This document shows, piece after piece, positions 59,229 to 64,000 of a stretch of 64,000 bases of DNA (within the stretch, counting starts at the first letter, position 1; every line of letters starts with the position of its first letter). The notes under the pieces were generated by a model, which was given only the letters and a program-made list of their open reading frames with translations, did not search any database and was not told where the DNA came from. The stretch is from the NCBI GenBank assembly GCA_025617375.2, contig JAMYGW020000009.1, positions 1,302,001 through 1,366,000 on the forward strand. Reading direction: 5' to 3'. The DNA is from Acarospora socialis (Eukaryota > Ascomycota > Lecanoromycetes > Acarosporales > Acarosporaceae). Made by a program: the position numbers and the translations under genes.

Positions 59229-62200
59229 TGCTGTTGATAACAGTCATACTCAGTTGTCTTAACTCTTGTTGACATAGTGTTTTAAGTATGTTTCTATCAT
59301 CTGATTCATTCATTTGCTTTGTCTGTCTGTCTGTGAGTGATATGCTGTTGATATCTTGTGTTTTATCTTGAGCTCTGCTGTAAGTGTTTTTCAAAACTTG
59401 CTTGTAAACAGCTTGTCTCTGTCAGTGATAAACTCTTTTAATAGTTCATGATTGCTAATCAATTCTCTCAGTATTGTGTATGTCAATATTGGTGCTGTTG
59501 CAGTTTCTTTGAATGAAATGAACATTGTGTACTTGATCAATCTGTTCACTATGATCAATATACTGTTGAATTTTACTTCTCATGCTGAGTTCTTTGATAG
59601 TGATAGCTTTATAATGAAGTTCATAGTAACTGACTTTCATGATGCATCTGATGTGTTCAGTTGTGTTATTTTGTTGTATTATTTATCTCAATTGATCTTA
59701 TTTCTTCAGCATGAATCACACACAGCAATCATCTTGATGATTCAATTTCTAAAATTGCTAATGTTGTGTCTTCTTCACACTAGATTCTTTGTGCATTTAA
59801 CTTCTAGATGTTCACTGACTCTGCTGTAATGATACATCTTAATGAGTTTTTTGTTTGTCAAGAGAGCTTGCTTCACCTTGTATATTGCTGCTAAGCTCTT
59901 CATGAGAATTTCACTATCATCTTCACTCAGAATTTCAGTGTGTATCATCTGTACATCTTCATGATCAGATTGTCTGCTCAAGATATTTGCTTTGTCATTC
60001 TCATTACTTTTCTTGTAATAAATCTGAAATTCATAATCTGTCAACTGCTTCACTCAACAAACTTGTTGTTGATTAAGTTGCTTTGTTGTTGCAAAGTTTC
60101 TCAGATTCTTGTGATCAGTATAGATCTGAATTGACTTGCTTGTTTTTGCAAGATAAGATCTTCAGTTTTGTAGTGCTTTCACTATTACAAGAAGTTCTTT
60201 GTCATGAATCTCATATCTTTTCTTGAGTTCTGATAGTTTTCTAGATCAATACACTATGAGTTTTTGTTGTTTCTTCTCAATCTGATATAGATATGCATTT
60301 ACTGCAAAATCTGAAGTGTCAGTTTTCAGTGTCTTTTTACATGCTAAATTGAGTATTCTCAGATGTGCTGTCTCACTAAGACTTTTCTTTAATATGTGAA
60401 ATGCATTCTTCTGCTCTTTATCTCAATGTTATTTTTCACTCTTGCATGTCAAATACATTAGTGGTTCTGCAATTCTCACATAGTTTGATACAAACTTTCA
60501 GTAATAGTTCATCAATTCTAGAAAGATCTGTACTTTCTTGATTCTTTTTAATATTAATCAGTTTCTGACTGCTTCTGTCTTCTTTAAATTCTTTTTAATC
60601 TGTTCAGATCAAATCACATAGTCTAGAAACTCAACTTTTCTGATCTCAAACCTGCTTTTTGACTTTTTCAGGTACAGAGCTCTCTCATTGAGCTTTGTCA
60701 ATATCTTTCACATATGCTCTCAGTACTCTTCAAGGTCTTCTGAATATATCAGAATATCATTAAGATACATGATCACAAAATCATCAAGATATTCTCTCAA
60801 CATATCATTGATCAATCTCTGAAAGATGACTGAGACATTTTTCAGTTCAAATGACATGATGATGTATTCATAATGTTTGTATCTTATTCAGAATGCTGTC
60901 TTTCATTTTTCATCTTCTTTCATTCTAACTTGATAATAGGTGTTCTTAAGGTCTAAGCTCATAAATCACTTAGTCTTTTCTAATTAATCTTGCAACTCTT
61001 TTATCAGTGATAGAAAATAACTGTCTCAATGAGTTATCTCATTGAGTTGTCTGTAGTTGACACACAGTCATTTTCTGTCATCTTTCTTTGATACAAACAG
61101 AATCAGGTATTCTGCTGATGACTTTGATGATTTGATGAATTCTCTTTTGAGATTCTCATCAAGGTAAGTTCTAACTTTCTTGAGCTGATTCTCACTCATT
61201 GAGTATAATGACATTCACTTAGATTGTTTTTCATTCAATAGTGATATCTCATGATTCCATGACTTATGCTCTGATAAGTTCATCTTTGATTGTTTGAGAA
61301 TCTTATATGTGTCTTTGACTGCACATATTTCTTTTGTGACTCAATTGATTCATGAATTCTTTTTGTGCAATCAAGGCATCTCTAGCATTGCATCATATTC
61401 AATTGATTTCATAACATCAAACATGATTTCTTGTAAGTTTTCAAGAATTGAGATCTTCACACAGATTTTCTCATCAATTCTTTCAATAACTTCATTTGTC
61501 ATTCATATGTTGAATGAACAGCACACTCATTGTGTCTCTAATTCTAACATATTGACTGTTTTTCAGCTCATAATGTTTTCATCTGCTTCAAAATTCATCA
61601 ATGCATTGATCTGATGTTCATTGATCATGATCTTGATTCATATTCTATGATTATTATTCTGTCTTTGAGATGTCACTAGCTTCTTATTCTCTAGTCTTGT
61701 TGAGAGAGCTTTTTGTTTTTTGACTCATTTAATTGTTCAGTTCATCTTCAAAGTTCTTGAAATCATCTGAGTTTTCTTTCAATCATAAGATTCACATACT
61801 CTAGACTATACTGTTCAATGTGTCTTTCTGAGTGTAGTTGAAGTTCATACTGATTGTATTTCATCTGCAACTGACTCTCAATGACTTTTACTCTTTGCAG
61901 AAATTCAAATGATATATACTCTTCACTGAAAATTCATCTTTCTTCATTCTGCATAATGTATTCTTCAGATAAGTGTGTCTCAATCTTGTGACTCTTCATT
62001 TTTTACACAAGAGATTTTGACATCAGTTCTCTTGTGATCATTCATACATCTCTTATTAGATCATCAAATTCTTTGCATATCTCTGCTTTCTGATTTCAAG
62101 TCTTTTGCTTTTTCTTCTGTGTTGTATTGTAATCTGATGTTATTTCTTTTTGAGTACTTAGATCTTTTTTGATCTTCATTTGATACTCTTTTGAAAGCTC

Positions 62201-63572
62201 TGTCTCAGTATTGTCTGAACTTTTTTCTGTGAGTGTATTGTTGTCAGAAAATATTCATGATTCATCAATCTGAAATTCATGATCATCAGTCTCTTCAATA
62301 TCATCTTTAAGAACATCTCTTTCTTTCTCAGCATCAAGAACTCTTTTCTTGATAAGAATAGCTAATTCTTTTTTATAGATTGATTAACTTGTTATGTTAT
62401 ATTCATTCTTCACATCTTTGCATGATTTCTGAGAATATCATTTAGCTCTGTCTTTTGCACTCATATATGCTCAGCACATATTGTCATAACAGACTGTTCA
62501 ACTCAGAACATCATGCACTATGCTTAATTTCTTCATTTTTATTTCAGTCATTACTGCTGCAACATTCTTTCTTTTTATTTGAGATCTGTTGCACTCTCAG
62601 ACAAGGTGTTCAGATTTTCTGTAGTTGTAATACATTTATATTTCATTTCACAGTGTTGTCTGAGACTTAGTGAATCACTCTGTCTGACATTCAGACTCTG
62701 TTCATTTAGTTTTTTATGACTTTTGATAGTACTTCTCAATTGCATTGAGATTCATAGAATCTGTTCTTCTATGTCTTATCAGTGAAATATATTGCTTCAT
62801 TCACAGTCAGAAGCTTTCTTCTTGATCTTCTATTATAGATGACATTCAATATTTTTTTTGTTTCATCTGTTGTTTTCATTGACAACTGTCAATGTTGATA
62901 CTCAGATCAATCATTTTCTGAAGGTTGTCTGATTGTTTTGCTTGAGCTATCTTGTCTTTGATGAACTCTCTCAACTCACAATAGTACTGATAAATAAGTG
63001 CTTCATCATTTCATCTGATAAGTATTGCTAATCACTGAAACTCTGTGATGTATACTGTCACTGATTCACTCTGTCACAAAATATAAACTTATTTCTCTGC
63101 TGTTCTCTCTTTGTTGATTACTTTGAAGACTTTCTTGAGTTTTTTCTTGAACTTGCTGAAGTTGTTGAACATAGACTTCATGTCAGCATTGCATTCATCA
63201 TAATTCTTCTCTAGAAATTCATGTAACTTGAGATCAACTCAATCAAAGACTGCATTCACTAGATAGATTGTCACAAACAATGTTTTTTCTTGATTGATTT
63301 GAAACTTCAGTTGATTGAATTCAATATACAGATCAAGCTTAGTCACAAAGACTTGTAGCTTTTCTCATTCTTCATCAAAGATATCAGATATCTGAATCTT
63401 TGATGCATTTACAGATAGTTGTATTATCTGAACTGACATCACTAATTGTGCTGTCATTCTATCTGAAGTAGATAGTAGAGATGAATTTGTCTGAACTTGT
63501 TTCAAAAATAAGATCAAAACATTCTTCTGTGTGTCAAACATCATACTTATTATATCATAAGAGTGTTCAAAG

Positions 63573-63933
63573 TGTAACATTCTAATCTGAGATTTCTCAG
63601 ATATGTAGAGCTAAGAGTTTGTGCTTGTTGATATAATGACTGGTCTGAAATAGTTCTGGTCTTTAACTCTTAAATAGTTATTTAAGTTGAATATGATTGT
63701 TTTCATAAGGAAAATGACTCTACTATATAGATCATGCTTGATGTTCTCACATCAAGCACTCTTGATGTCTTGACATCTCAACATTAAAAGATTAAGCTCT
63801 TGACTTGTCTGCTTACTGTTGAGTCATTGTGCTGTTATGTGACTGCTGTCTAGCAGTCTTTCTCATGCACACTTCAAGTGAATCTTTAATCACAGACTCA
63901 CAAGTTTCTTTCTTTTCTGATATGGTCATAACA
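63573..63933 (-). repeat. 5' LTR of gypsy B (right)
   Basis: 361 bp, reverse orientation, followed by AGCAG. It differs from the left LTR by a small length difference and many transitions. Confidence 0.85.
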
Positions 63934-64000
63934 AGCAGTCATGTGACATCTTAACATGCTTAACAACAAGCTTGACAAGCAAACTTAACAGATTACATGA
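63934..64000 (+). mobile_element. Continuation of LTR element D to the window edge
   Basis: Starts with the second AGCAG copy of the element B target duplication and continues the sequence interrupted at 51683. It is cut by the window end. Confidence 0.5.

Larger units (their letters stand above)
51684..63933 (-). mobile_element. Ty3/gypsy element B (reverse orientation), split by element A2
   Basis: LTRs of 345 bp (51684-52028) and 361 bp (63573-63933), both starting TGTAACATT and ending CATAACA on the + strand, flanked by AGCAG duplications (51679-51683, 63934-63938). Without A2 it is about 6.2 kb. Read left to right: antisense frame (52.1-52.45), chromodomain (52.65-52.75), integrase (52.9-53.15 then 59.2-59.85), RNase H (60.0-60.3), reverse transcriptase (60.6-61.1), protease region (61.2-61.6) and gag-like region (62.5-63.4). 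It has both ends but is broken throughout; CG is absent. Confidence 0.85.

Noticed and set aside
23135-64000. CRISPR-like or satellite arrays in the AT-rich regions
   Set aside because: Repeats are LTRs, inverted ends and related retroelement copies; no regularly spaced short repeats were seen.

Overview
ORGANISM. The window looks like nuclear DNA of a filamentous ascomycete (Pezizomycotina). Genes carry short introns (about 50-100 nt) with GT..AG ends and CTGAC/CTAAC-like branch sites. The proteins are typical fungal ones: a TRK potassium transporter, condensin Cnd3/Ycg1, an Nrp1-type RNA-binding protein, a DHA1 drug/polyamine MFS transporter and a second (mitochondrial-type) cysteine synthase. 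The class cannot be fixed from the sequence alone. LAYOUT. 1-23.1 kb is GC-balanced and gene-bearing: a MAT2B-like SDR (+), an RA-PH domain protein (+), an MFS transporter with one in-frame stop (+), an F-box protein (+), an Nrp1-like protein (+), Cnd3 (-) divergent from a cysteine synthase (+), and an unrecognised minus-strand gene. 23.1-33.8 kb is one Tc1-type DNA transposon with perfect 52-bp inverted ends. It is split by a Ty3/gypsy chromovirus, which itself holds a shorter inverted copy of the same family. 34.1-37.1 kb is a seven-exon TRK gene (-), an island between transposon blocks. 37.6-64.0 kb is AT-rich transposon wreckage: a Fot1/pogo remnant, a solo LTR, two Ty1/copia relics, then a stack of at least four gypsy insertions inside one another that runs off the right edge. 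HOW THINGS WORK TOGETHER. The host genes are unrelated housekeeping or transport genes; I see no biosynthetic cluster. Cnd3 and the cysteine synthase share a 231-bp divergent promoter. The AT-rich blocks are almost free of CG dinucleotides, as expected from a RIP-like hypermutation or cytosine methylation acting on repeats. Nearby host genes keep their CGs. The most interesting signal is an antisense reading frame between the pol chromodomain and the 3' LTR, seen in all five gypsy copies whose 3' region lies in the window. It has paired Cys-x2-Cys motifs and may be an under-described antisense gene of this retroelement lineage.
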